A stretch of 64,000 bases of DNA from Paenibacillus sp. FSL K6-3182 (GTDB lineage: Bacteria; Bacillota; Bacilli; Paenibacillales; Paenibacillaceae): NCBI RefSeq assembly GCF_037976325.1, contig NZ_CP150265.1, positions 2,909,501-2,973,500 of the forward strand, given 5' to 3'. The notes below the pieces were generated by a model that made no database searches, had not been told where the DNA came from, and saw only the letters and a list, made by a program, of their open reading frames with translations. Below are positions 18,403-26,447 of this stretch, piece by piece; position 1 is the stretch's first letter, and every line of letters starts with the position of its first letter. The position numbers and the translations under genes are program-made.

Positions 18403-19116
18403 CTAGCTGATAGCGAGAAGCTTAATGGAAATGATTTCGTTATGCTCGGGATCAAGATCCAGCTTAAGCAGCGCTTTGTTTGCTTTGTAAGTGAGCAAAT
18501 ATGCGGTTTGCTTCTCAGGCTTGCCGAGCGCAAGCAGTGCAGCTTCCGGATTGTCGCCAATTTGCAGGCCGCTTAGGCCAGCTTGAATGTTTTTTTCAAA
18601 AAGCTCTATAAATTGTGTTTTTTTCTTAGCATTGATTCCAATTGCAAATCCGTCATACTCAAGCACGGTAACAGGATCCGTCTCTTCCTCAAGCTTGTAG
18701 CTGTCTTGCGGATTGCCAAACTGCTTAACAACCGAAGCATGGGTATCGCCAATTGCTACGCCATGGAGAAGAGGCGCGTCTGCTTGCCACAATGCATCCT
18801 CACTTTCGGTTTTTACCGGCGCTTTGGGATTCTCTGACTTGCTGACTGCTGAGGTTTCAGCGTTTGTATTGCTGCTCGTATCCACTTTGTTCACATGAGG
18901 CTCGTCCATTTGAAGCTCATTTTCCGTTAGCTCAGAGTAAGAGTTCTGAGGACTGTTAGGCTTGCTCGTCTGCTTGGTCAGAAGAGGAGCTGTGTCATCT
19001 GTGAAAGTATCAGGCGTGGTTGTCGATGCGCTCTGGCAGCTGGCAAGCAATAAGGCAAGCGTTGAGGTTGCCGCGAGCATAGCAGCTTTTTTCGTTAATA
19101 ATCGATTGGTTTTCAA
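18403..19116 (-). CDS. lipoprotein with duplicated C-terminal module
   Basis: This 237-aa protein starts at TTG 19116 with AAGGAG upstream. A lipoprotein signal peptide ends in LLASC, with the modified Cys at residue 27, so it is anchored outside the membrane. A low-complexity Ser/Thr linker leads to two related halves, each opening with a GxxxGDxxxxVxxxxGxP pattern (GVAIGDTHASVVKQFGNP and GLQIGDNPEAALLALGKP). These resemble the beta-alpha repeat of SmpA/OmlA-like or DUF4309 domains. No specific role can be given. It is divergent from xpt. Confidence 0.75.
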   Translation of the reverse strand: MKTNRLLTKKAAMLAATSTLALLLASCQSASTTTPDTFTDDTAPLLTKQTSKPNSPQNSYSELTENELQMDEPHVNKVDTSSNTNAETSAVSKSENPKAPVKTESEDALWQADAPLLHGVAIGDTHASVVKQFGNPQDSYKLEEETDPVTVLEYDGFAIGINAKKKTQFIELFEKNIQAGLSGLQIGDNPEAALLALGKPEKQTAYLLTYKANKALLKLDLDPEHNEIISIKLLAIS

Positions 19117-19382
19117 TGTTTACACTCCTTTCCCTATAGGAAATATCATCGGTATAATGAACCATATTTATAAATGTGCAGCTGAATTCGTTCAAGAGTT
19201 ATGATATTAAATTAGACGTGTAAAATGTGGTAAAAGTTTCTCTATTTTACTGTAGATATGAAATTTCTCGCTTGAATTCGCTAGATTTTTTTTGGATTAA
19301 AAACGATCCCTTCAATAGGGTTGCACTTTTTGCCTGACCTATGGTACGTTATCAAAAAGGATTTTGGTGGAGGTAATGAAAG

Positions 19383-19952
19383 ATGGAAAGTTTAAAACAA
19401 CGTATTTTAGCAGAATCATCCGTATTGTCTAGCAATGTACTGCGGATGGATGCTTTGATCAACCACCAGGTCGACCCAGCATTGACAATGGAAATGGGAC
19501 AAGAGTTTGCAAGGCGCTTCGCGGAGGAGCAAATTACGAAGGTGATAACGGTGGAGTCGTCGGGAATACCCGCTGCCTTTGCAACCGCATATACTCTAGG
19601 CGTACCGCTCGTTTTCGCTCGCCGCAAGAAGACATTAATTGCTGATCCGGATGCTTATGTGGAACGTGTTCCTTCCTTTACAAAGGGAATGGTGACTGAT
19701 ATTATGGTGTCCAAACAGTTTCTAACGGCTGAAGATCGGGTACTCTTTATTGATGACATTATTGCCAACGGCGATGCAGCGCGTGGATTGATAAAAATTA
19801 TTCAGCGCTCGGGAGCAGCTTTAGTTGGACTTGGCGTCGTTGTCGAGAAGTCATTCCAAGCTGGAGGAAGAACATTACGGGAACAAGGAATTCGTGTGGA
19901 GCCGCTCGTTCGCATTTCATCGCTTGATAACGGTGAAATTAAATTTGAGTAA
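19383..19952 (+). CDS. xpt: Xanthine phosphoribosyltransferase
   Basis: This 189-aa enzyme converts xanthine and PRPP to XMP in purine salvage. The PRPP-binding loop VLFIDDIIANGDAARG is at 120-135, and the family opening SLKQRILAESSVLSSNVLRM is present. GGAGG lies about 8 nt before the ATG. Unlike the Bacillus arrangement, no purine permease gene follows and no purine riboswitch is recognisable in the 266 bp upstream, so control must differ. Confidence 0.93.
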   Translation: MESLKQRILAESSVLSSNVLRMDALINHQVDPALTMEMGQEFARRFAEEQITKVITVESSGIPAAFATAYTLGVPLVFARRKKTLIADPDAYVERVPSFTKGMVTDIMVSKQFLTAEDRVLFIDDIIANGDAARGLIKIIQRSGAALVGLGVVVEKSFQAGGRTLREQGIRVEPLVRISSLDNGEIKFE

Positions 19953-20034
19953 TAAGTTCCAGTACAAATGTTCTTTTCGCATCCGGCATTATCGCTTATA
20001 ATGGTACAGAAGTGATCGAGGGGAGGCACATACT

Positions 20035-20355
20035 ATGGGGGAAATGTCTGCAGAGTTTATGTATACAAAGCTAAGCGATGCTAAAGTCCACTTTGAGCGT
20101 GCACTAGATTGTAAACATACGGAATTTGATGATTTATATCCTTATATGATTGAGCATCCGCAATTTTTCTGGTACAAACGTTATGTAGCATGGTCAGAGC
20201 TGCTCACTATCGTGAAGCTTTGCGACGAATTGTCTATTGAATGGCGGGAGCAATTCACTGACCGTCAAGGCGAATATATCGGCAAACGAGTGATGTCATC
20301 ACGCGTGCTGGATGAGTGGTATGAAACGAATGACGCGAAAGAGCATGCAGGTTAA
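20035..20355 (+). CDS. hypothetical protein, 106 aa
   Basis: A GGGGAGG ribosome site precedes ATG 20035, with an alternative ATG at 20044. The acidic, Trp/Tyr-rich product (HPQFFWYKRYVAWSELL) has no signal peptide or membrane segment. It resembles uncharacterised Paenibacillus proteins in composition, but I recognise no domain. It lies about 80 bp after xpt and may be cotranscribed; a terminator follows. Confidence 0.6.
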   Translation: MGEMSAEFMYTKLSDAKVHFERALDCKHTEFDDLYPYMIEHPQFFWYKRYVAWSELLTIVKLCDELSIEWREQFTDRQGEYIGKRVMSSRVLDEWYETNDAKEHAG

Positions 20356-20411
20356 CTTAAAGAATGATATAAGTATAAGTTAAACCTTATTATTATTTTA
20401 TATTTTGAAGT

Positions 20412-20450
20412 AAACCTCAATGTGATGCGTAAGCATCCATTGAGGTTTTT
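20412..20450 (+). terminator. intrinsic terminator
   Basis: AACCTCAATG and CATTGAGGTT arms, reinforced by an inner GATGC/GCATC pair, are followed by TTTTT. Confidence 0.85.
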
Positions 20451-20491
20451 CAATAATCATACGGGTTAGAATAGAAGCAGGAGGAATTGCA

Positions 20492-20716
20492 ATGATAAGT
20501 GAAGAGCAATTGGATCAATATCGCGTAAGCGGTGAGACAATAAGAGTTGTAAGAGATGCAATCGAAGCAAATGACGTTAAAGGTATCGTTGTAGCATGGG
20601 ACGAGTCCTCTGTCGTTATTCGCAGACCAAATCGCCGAGTAGTGAAGCTAAGCCGTACATATAGCTATACACCAGCATCCGAGGATCGGCTTAATCTTTT
20701 TCCTGAAGAGAATTAG
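20492..20716 (+). CDS. small hypothetical protein, 74 aa
   Basis: AGGAGG stands about 8 nt before ATG 20492. The product looks like a small beta-rich domain (VKGIVVAWDESSVVIRRP) with a basic centre, and no family is recognised. Its 3' end overlaps the convergent transglutaminase-like gene by 26 bp. Confidence 0.6.
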   Translation: MISEEQLDQYRVSGETIRVVRDAIEANDVKGIVVAWDESSVVIRRPNRRVVKLSRTYSYTPASEDRLNLFPEEN

Positions 20717-23300
20717 CAATCGCATGAATGGCATCAAGCGCTTCTTTGCCGGTTCCAAGCTTGTATCCCTCTGACATGTAACGGATTCGTCCTACATTAT
20801 CCAAAACAAACAGGATGGGAAACTGTTCCATCCTCTTCGGCACGATCAAGGGCTGAAAGAGGTTAAGGCCAGTGTATGACTGGTCAAGGTGGAAAGAAGC
20901 GTTTCGGGGCAAGGCAGCATCTTGTTCTAATGAGAAGGATGCGGTCAGCTTATCTTCACCCGCTGTCAATATGACTTGGCCATTCCATGCCTCAAATGCA
21001 GGAGCCAGCTCTCGAAGCTCTCTCAGCAGATGTTTTGAAGGCTCACGGTCTGGCTCGATCCAAGCGATGACTGCGCCGCGAGGCTGAACGGCTGCCTTCA
21101 TGCTAATCTGTAGATAGAATAACTCCTTATCCATGGCATCAGCGGAGAGTGAGGCTAGAATTGGAATTTCCATATCCTTGCTGCAGAAGCTCAATGTCAA
21201 TTTTGTTGTAGCTGATGGAGAAATGTCGAAATAAGCAAGCCGGACCTTTACCGTACCATTTGGAAGTCTTATTCCGGTTATTAACCGATATTGTCCGCAT
21301 ACCAATTCTATTGGCGCGTCGAATACGTCCTTTTTGCCAAAGGGGAGCATTTGTGTGTGATACATGCCCTTCGTAAAGCGCGCAATCGTGAAGTTATTGA
21401 AATAGGCGGCTTCTTCTACATCTCCTGCTATGTCTTTGATGAAATGAACAAAACCTAGTGCTGGCGCTGAGGTGCCCTCCGAACAAAAGTCAGTCCAATG
21501 GCTTAGCATAAAGTATTGCGGCCTTAAATCAGTTGGTTCAAGGCGAGCTGGTATTCCTATGCTTCTTGCTGTTGCGATTAGAAGAATATGGAAGCAAAGC
21601 CGATCGCCTTTTTGTAATTCAAAGCTGCCTAGCGGCGTGGCAGAGCCGTTATAATGATTCATGCCTTCGATAATATCAAATTCACCTGCAAGCCGTTCGT
21701 ACATGGCCTCAGGTTGACCGCGATACAGCTCCTTTTCTGCCTCAGAGTAATGCTCTTGGAAACGATGCTTGTAGGGTGCAATCATCTCATAATGTATACG
21801 CGGACAAAGAAGATACTTGCTGGTAAAAGATTTATCTAAATCGGTATCCTGACTTCCAATCAGAGGCAAAGAACCAAGTAGATGATCATCTAACGAGATT
21901 TGAAACGTATCTGTCAAATCCTTTTCATGAAGTGATTCCAGCAGCAAAAGCGGCCATTCTCCATATAAAGGCGATTGATTTTGTAAGAAAGCATAAATCT
22001 CATGGCTGTTGCCTCTAGCTTTTTGAAGGACGTTCCATACCCGATCTCCATTTAGGGACAGCTGATCAGCTAGCTGAGAAGACTGCTCCAAGCTAACAAA
22101 TGTTGCTTCATATGCAGCACGAATTTGGGAGCCCTCTTGAATTCGCTCACTATTTTTCTGCTTCTCTTGCTCGGTGGCGGCTGAAGTCAGCTTGCTGTCC
22201 ACAGATGGCGGGGGGATCATATCAATATCCGAAATGCCGCCTCGAACTTCCTCTTTGCTCATAACCATTGTAAATTCGTTCGCGTCTCCCGTATGGATAA
22301 GTATAGAGCCCCAGCCTTCTTCGCCAACAGCATGTATATATAAGCTGCCAAGTCCAGTTGTAAGGGTAACTTGCCCGGCTTGATCTGTCGTCTTTGTCAC
22401 AATAGTAGAAAACTCGGCGTAATTATACAGCTGGAAGTGTACCTTAGCACTAGATGGGGAACCAGCTTGATTAAGTACTTTGATCGTAATGGTCTTGTTT
22501 ACGGCATAGTTGTCTAGTAAATTAATTTCGGTATACCAAGGATGCTGCAGCGTAATTTCCTCGGGGCCTGCATAGTTGGAGGGAACTCTCGTATTAACGA
22601 GCATAGCTCTTTGGGCAGGGGCGCTAAACCAGCCTTGGTCTAGCCTTGCTTCTGGCTCGCAAGCACCGAGAAAATGCCAACGACCGTCAGCCCAAGCTTC
22701 AACCCAAGCATGATTGGAATCACAATGGGCCCAGCGTGGTGTATAGCACTGCCTTGCAGGAATTCCGATGCTGCGGAGTGCAGCAACTGCAAGTGTGGAC
22801 TGCTCTCCGCAGCGTCCGAGAGTGGTACGGATAATGGTTAAAGGAGATACGGTGCGCTGGTCGTTTCCTATGTAGGTAGCTTTTTCATGGCACCAGTAGT
22901 TAGTCTCCAAAATGGCATCTTCCATGGACAGTCCTCGAACGCGCTCGAACAATTCATTAAACAACAAGCTTCGAATATCTTCGATGTTCTCGTTATTGAC
23001 CCGATATGGGAGAACAAAGTGGTAAAATAAATGATCGGACACTGTGCTGCCCCATGGCACTTTATTCCGAATAGCAAGGGAAGCCCGTACATGGCTAAGA
23101 AAAAGTTCACCATTATAATCAGCTAAGTCATTAAGAGGCATGTAGGCATATAAAAATTGCAGCGCAAACTGCTCATCCGCGCTTAAGGGCTGCTGAAAAA
23201 CGCTGAATAGCTGCTCTTCACGCAAGCTGGCTAGGCTCCTTTTGTAGGCGAATTTTTCTAGAACCTGTGTTGTCCAGTCTGAATTCATAATTATGATCAT
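20691..23300 (-). CDS. large transglutaminase-like protein with a thioredoxin-like tail
   Basis: This 869-aa protein (start ATG 23300; ATG 23288 is possible) has no signal peptide. A transglutaminase core carries the nucleophile Cys in GRCGEQSTLAVAAL and the His in SNHAWVEAW, near residues 190-225. A middle beta-rich domain follows. Near residue 570 a second stretch, ending ATARSIGIPARLEP, aligns with the first core (AALRSIGIPARQ) but lacks the Cys, so it looks like a degenerate second core. The last 150 residues resemble a redoxin fold without a CxxC motif (AWIEPDREPSKHLLREL, then FPILFVLDNVGRIRYM). The substrate is unknown. It is transcribed divergently from the GntR/LacI regulator, so a link to cassette I is likely. 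Confidence 0.72.
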   Translation of the reverse strand: MIIIMNSDWTTQVLEKFAYKRSLASLREEQLFSVFQQPLSADEQFALQFLYAYMPLNDLADYNGELFLSHVRASLAIRNKVPWGSTVSDHLFYHFVLPYRVNNENIEDIRSLLFNELFERVRGLSMEDAILETNYWCHEKATYIGNDQRTVSPLTIIRTTLGRCGEQSTLAVAALRSIGIPARQCYTPRWAHCDSNHAWVEAWADGRWHFLGACEPEARLDQGWFSAPAQRAMLVNTRVPSNYAGPEEITLQHPWYTEINLLDNYAVNKTITIKVLNQAGSPSSAKVHFQLYNYAEFSTIVTKTTDQAGQVTLTTGLGSLYIHAVGEEGWGSILIHTGDANEFTMVMSKEEVRGGISDIDMIPPPSVDSKLTSAATEQEKQKNSERIQEGSQIRAAYEATFVSLEQSSQLADQLSLNGDRVWNVLQKARGNSHEIYAFLQNQSPLYGEWPLLLLESLHEKDLTDTFQISLDDHLLGSLPLIGSQDTDLDKSFTSKYLLCPRIHYEMIAPYKHRFQEHYSEAEKELYRGQPEAMYERLAGEFDIIEGMNHYNGSATPLGSFELQKGDRLCFHILLIATARSIGIPARLEPTDLRPQYFMLSHWTDFCSEGTSAPALGFVHFIKDIAGDVEEAAYFNNFTIARFTKGMYHTQMLPFGKKDVFDAPIELVCGQYRLITGIRLPNGTVKVRLAYFDISPSATTKLTLSFCSKDMEIPILASLSADAMDKELFYLQISMKAAVQPRGAVIAWIEPDREPSKHLLRELRELAPAFEAWNGQVILTAGEDKLTASFSLEQDAALPRNASFHLDQSYTGLNLFQPLIVPKRMEQFPILFVLDNVGRIRYMSEGYKLGTGKEALDAIHAIANSLQEKD

Positions 23301-23350
23301 CCCTCTCCTAAATACTGCAGGTATACTTGAATGAAGTTGGTATATTTAAT

Positions 23351-23383
23351 TTGCATTATAAAGAATTGATTTGGTATAATCAA
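23351..23383. promoter_or_regulatory. overlapping divergent promoters with palindromic operator
   Basis: On the plus strand TTGCAT (23351-23356) and TATAAT (23375-23380) are 18 bp apart. On the minus strand TTGATT (23383-23378) and TATAAT (23360-23355) are 17 bp apart. The perfect palindrome TTGATT-tggtat-AATCAA (23366-23383) covers the plus -10 and the minus -35. A repressor bound there would shut off both the regulator gene and the transglutaminase-like gene. Confidence 0.65.
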
Positions 23384-23423
23384 TACAAGAAATGCATTAC
23401 GGATAGACTGGAAGTGAATGAGC

Positions 23424-24566
23424 ATGCAGTCCGATAACAAACCTTTGTATATGGTCATTCTTGAGGATCTCAAGGAAAAGATAAAATCGGGAGAATATTT
23501 GCCTGATCAACAACTTCCAACAGAAGTGGAATTGGCGGAGAAGTCAGGGGTTAGCCGCATTACATCGAAGCGAGCATTAATCGAGCTGGAACGTGAAGGC
23601 CTAATATACAGGAAGCGCGGAAGCGGGAGCTTTGTCAAAAAACAAGAGATTTATATCGAATCCGATACAGGCACATCAAATGCCAATCGGATTATTTCAA
23701 TGATTCTTCCTTATATGGCGACACATGAATCGGACTATATAACCGGAGCATCGGACTATTTGGACGATAAAGGTTATTATTTAAGCATTCATAACAGCAA
23801 TTGGAGCAGGGACAAAGAGAAGGAGCTGCTCGTTCGAATTCCTAAGAACGGTTCAAGCGGCATCATATTGTATCCCATCAGCACCATTAGCAATATCGAT
23901 TTGATCAATGCTATTTATTGGAATGACTACCCGATTGTGACGATTGATCAGTACTTTGAAGGCATTCCGATTACGAGCGTTACTTCAAATAACTTTGAAG
24001 GCGGTTATGAGATCGCGAAGCAGCTGCTTGAGTTTGGCCATGAGCGAATTGCTTTTGTTTCCAGCATCAGCATCGAATTTCGCAGTTCGGTGCGGGACCG
24101 GTATCAAGGCTACTGCAATGCGCTAAAGGATTACAAAATTCCGATTGATCCTGACTTAATCGTTTCGGATTTCTATAGACAAGTAGATGAAACAAATAGC
24201 AAAACCTTCTATAAATCAATGATTACTTCGCTGATTCAGGCTGGAGTAACAGCGATTCAAGTTGAGCATGATCACCTTGCCGTCGATCTTCTTAAAAACG
24301 CGATTGAAATGGGATTGCAAGTTCCAGGACAGCTTTCAATTGCCGGCTTCGACGATCATATCATTGCGCAGCATGTAGAGGTTCCGCTTACGACCGTAGC
24401 CCAAGATTATAACGAAATAGGCCGTAAAGCGGCTGAATTAATCGTTAATCGAATTGAACGAGCTGATTTTTCACCGCAAAAATTACAAGTTCCCGTTCGT
24501 GTGGTAGAAAGAGAGTCCATTGGCATGCAGACGGTAGATGATCAAGCCTCGGTCAAATCGGTATAG
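23424..24566 (+). CDS. GntR/LacI hybrid transcriptional regulator (AraR-like architecture)
   Basis: I prefer ATG 23424 (MQSDNKPLY), with GGAAG 9 nt upstream; ATG 23418 is too close to it. The 380-aa protein has a GntR-type winged helix at residues 8-75 (LPTEVELAEKSGVSRITSKRAL) and a LacI-type periplasmic-binding fold with ligand motifs ISMILPYMATHESDYITG and LSIAGFDDHIIAQHVEVPLT. This layout is that of AraR-like sugar-responsive repressors. It sits between the transglutaminase-like gene and cassette I, and a shared 17-bp sequence in its own promoter and ahead of cassette I suggests it regulates both. The inducer is probably a mono- or oligosaccharide. Confidence 0.88.
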   Translation: MQSDNKPLYMVILEDLKEKIKSGEYLPDQQLPTEVELAEKSGVSRITSKRALIELEREGLIYRKRGSGSFVKKQEIYIESDTGTSNANRIISMILPYMATHESDYITGASDYLDDKGYYLSIHNSNWSRDKEKELLVRIPKNGSSGIILYPISTISNIDLINAIYWNDYPIVTIDQYFEGIPITSVTSNNFEGGYEIAKQLLEFGHERIAFVSSISIEFRSSVRDRYQGYCNALKDYKIPIDPDLIVSDFYRQVDETNSKTFYKSMITSLIQAGVTAIQVEHDHLAVDLLKNAIEMGLQVPGQLSIAGFDDHIIAQHVEVPLTTVAQDYNEIGRKAAELIVNRIERADFSPQKLQVPVRVVERESIGMQTVDDQASVKSV

Positions 24567-24600
24567 GCAATCTATTATTCTGCGTCATTCATTATAGTGT

Positions 24601-24630
24601 AAAAAGCTGGCCATAATGGCCAGCTTTTTT
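24601..24630 (+). terminator. intrinsic terminator of the regulator gene
   Basis: A near-perfect stem, AAAAAGCTGGCCAT paired with ATGGCCAGCTTTTTT, ends the regulator transcript before cassette I. Confidence 0.9.
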
Positions 24631-24647
24631 ATTTGGTATAATCAATA
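24628..24647. promoter_or_regulatory. second operator copy upstream of cassette I
   Basis: The 17-bp sequence at 24631-24647 is identical to 23369-23385 in the regulator promoter, and half of the palindrome is intact. It lies about 32 bp before the -35 of the cassette I promoter. Confidence 0.5.
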
Positions 24648-24678
24648 ATGTATTTTACTATATTAAGTATATTCATTG

Positions 24679-24707
24679 TTTACAAAAAATAGTATTGCGA
24701 TTATAAT
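24679..24707 (+). promoter_or_regulatory. promoter of cassette I
   Basis: TTTACA (24679-24684) and TATAAT (24702-24707) are 17 bp apart. Transcription from here gives a leader of about 255 nt, in which I see only the cre-like site and no riboswitch that I recognise. Confidence 0.6.
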
Positions 24708-24837
24708 AACTTTTGTAAGCAGGCTAAAAGGTATATCTAATTACATAGCCAAGTCGGTTTGTAATTGAAGTGATGCACCTTGAGAACGAACCGATTGTAC
24801 AACAATGGATATATCGGTTATTTTTGCTTGCGAAGAA

Positions 24838-24851
24838 TGTAAGCGCTTTAT
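24838..24851. promoter_or_regulatory. cre-like CcpA site
   Basis: TGTAAGCGCTTTAT matches the CcpA cre consensus TGWAARCGYTWWCW at 13 of 14 positions. It lies downstream of the promoter and 122 bp before the first cassette gene, a roadblock position for catabolite repression. Confidence 0.65.
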
Positions 24852-24972
24852 AACTGGTTTTATTATGCCGTTAAGGAGGGCTGTTCGGTATTTCTGTCTA
24901 GAGCTTGGTTTAGCGTTTCGTAATCATGTCTTTTTAAAATTTCAATCCAATATGAATGATGGGGGATTTTAA

Positions 24973-26379
24973 ATGAAAAAGCTAAAATTACGCTCGTTTG
25001 CAGTCATTGCATTAATACTCATGGTTTCAATTGTAGGATGCTCCGGTAAAAATGGTGCTAACAGCAATCAAGGGAAAGAAACGAATGCAGTTTCTCCGAC
25101 AAATGCTGAACCAACAACAGAAGCGACTGTGGCGCCGGAAGAGAACAAATACGATTTAAAAGGTCAGACGATTAAAATCGGCGTTTGGTACGACGGAGCA
25201 GATCCAAGATTAGTAGAAGAAAAAGGTCCCGCAGAAGAAGCGCAAATCAAATTGATTGAAGCTGCGGAGAAAAAATATAACGGCAAAATTGAATTTGTAA
25301 AGTTCGGCGACTATGGAAAGTATATTGAAAATTTTACGACGACCTCTCTCTCAGGCACACCGTTTGCGGATATCGTTCGGATCGAGCTTTTCTGGGCGTT
25401 TCCACAACTTGTGAACAAACAGTTCATTCAGCCAGTTGATGAATTTTTGGATTTGAATGATCCGAAATATATTAGCTGGATGAAGGTTGGAGGAAGTTAT
25501 GACGGCAAGCAATACGGGATGACGGATTCAGCTCCTTCTCCGTACGGCATGTTTTATAACAAAACGCTCGTTCAGAAGCTTGGCCTAGAGGATCCATACG
25601 AGCTTCAACAAAAAGGCGAATGGACATGGGATAAATTCCGTGAATTTGCAAAAACAGCAACGAAGGATACAGACGGCGATGGAAAAACAGATGTATTTGG
25701 CGTAACCGGCGCTTACGGTAAAGTTAAAGCATTTGCAGAGCAGATGGTCTACACGAACAACGGGGCTCTGGACAAGGATGCAAGTGGAGAATACAAATTC
25801 GCTATGAACAGTGAAAATGCGATTGAGTCCTTGCAGTTCATTTCTGATCTCTACAACACAGATAAATCGATCATGCAGCCGGTTCCTGAGGATGCAGCGA
25901 AAGAATTCATCGCTGGCAAAGGCGTTATCTATGCAGGATTTAGCTGGGAGCTTGGCACGTTTGTCGATAGTATGAAGGATCAACAACTTGGTTATGTTTT
26001 CTTCCCGAAAGGCCCTAAGGCTGATCGCTATGTTTCCTACACACCGTTTGGCAATATGTTCATGGTAGCTAAATATTCGAAAAATGCTGAAGTTGCTGTG
26101 AAAATTCTTGATGAGATTAGTCTTCATGAAGAGGGCAGAAAGCTAGCCAATGAGTCATGGGAAACTTCTTACCCAAGTAAAGAGTCGCTCGATACTCGGA
26201 AACAGATGGCCGACAACATTGAGTATATCTCCTACTATGGCATTCCAGATGGCGAGAAGCTCTTTGAAGGTGTCGTCAAAGAAATTACAGAAGGCAAAGT
26301 ATCGCCGTCCACTGCAGTTGACAAAATCAAACCGCAGTTTGAAGCGAACATGAACAAATTGCTTCAAGACAACAAATAA
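24973..26379 (+). CDS. cassette I: lipoprotein sugar-binding protein (SBP family 1)
   Basis: This 468-aa lipoprotein (signal ending IVGC, Cys23) is an extracellular substrate receptor for an ABC importer. A Ser/Thr/Ala-rich linker precedes the two-lobed family 1 fold, with WTWDKFREFAKTATKD and a calcium-loop-like DTDGDGKTD near residue 235. Its paralogue is the first gene of cassette II. GGGGG precedes the ATG. It is followed by a hairpin before the CBM-SBP gene, a common way to make binding protein in excess. A mannose-containing ligand is inferred only from the downstream GH38 gene. Confidence 0.9.
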   Translation: MKKLKLRSFAVIALILMVSIVGCSGKNGANSNQGKETNAVSPTNAEPTTEATVAPEENKYDLKGQTIKIGVWYDGADPRLVEEKGPAEEAQIKLIEAAEKKYNGKIEFVKFGDYGKYIENFTTTSLSGTPFADIVRIELFWAFPQLVNKQFIQPVDEFLDLNDPKYISWMKVGGSYDGKQYGMTDSAPSPYGMFYNKTLVQKLGLEDPYELQQKGEWTWDKFREFAKTATKDTDGDGKTDVFGVTGAYGKVKAFAEQMVYTNNGALDKDASGEYKFAMNSENAIESLQFISDLYNTDKSIMQPVPEDAAKEFIAGKGVIYAGFSWELGTFVDSMKDQQLGYVFFPKGPKADRYVSYTPFGNMFMVAKYSKNAEVAVKILDEISLHEEGRKLANESWETSYPSKESLDTRKQMADNIEYISYYGIPDGEKLFEGVVKEITEGKVSPSTAVDKIKPQFEANMNKLLQDNK

Positions 26380-26399
26380 AATTTTGTCAAAAACTCTCG

Positions 26400-26428
26400 G
26401 CAGGCTCCTATTTTATTAGAGAGCCTGC
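26400..26428 (+). terminator. intercistronic hairpin after SBP I
   Basis: GCAGGCTC (26400-26407) pairs with GAGCCTGC (26421-26428). No T-run follows, so it is more likely a transcript-end stabiliser or partial terminator. Cassette II has a hairpin at the same place. Confidence 0.6.
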
Positions 26429-26447
26429 TAGGGAGGAGGGGGAAACG

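Noticed and set aside
18253..18576. Plus-strand ORF of 107 aa with a hydrophobic part
   Set aside because: It overlaps the well-supported lipoprotein gene by more than 170 bp and shows no family character.
19200..19382. Purine riboswitch before xpt
   Set aside because: A few bases resemble the conserved core (an ATGTGG and GTTTCT), but the P1 stem, the CC-TAAA part and the GACTA end are missing.
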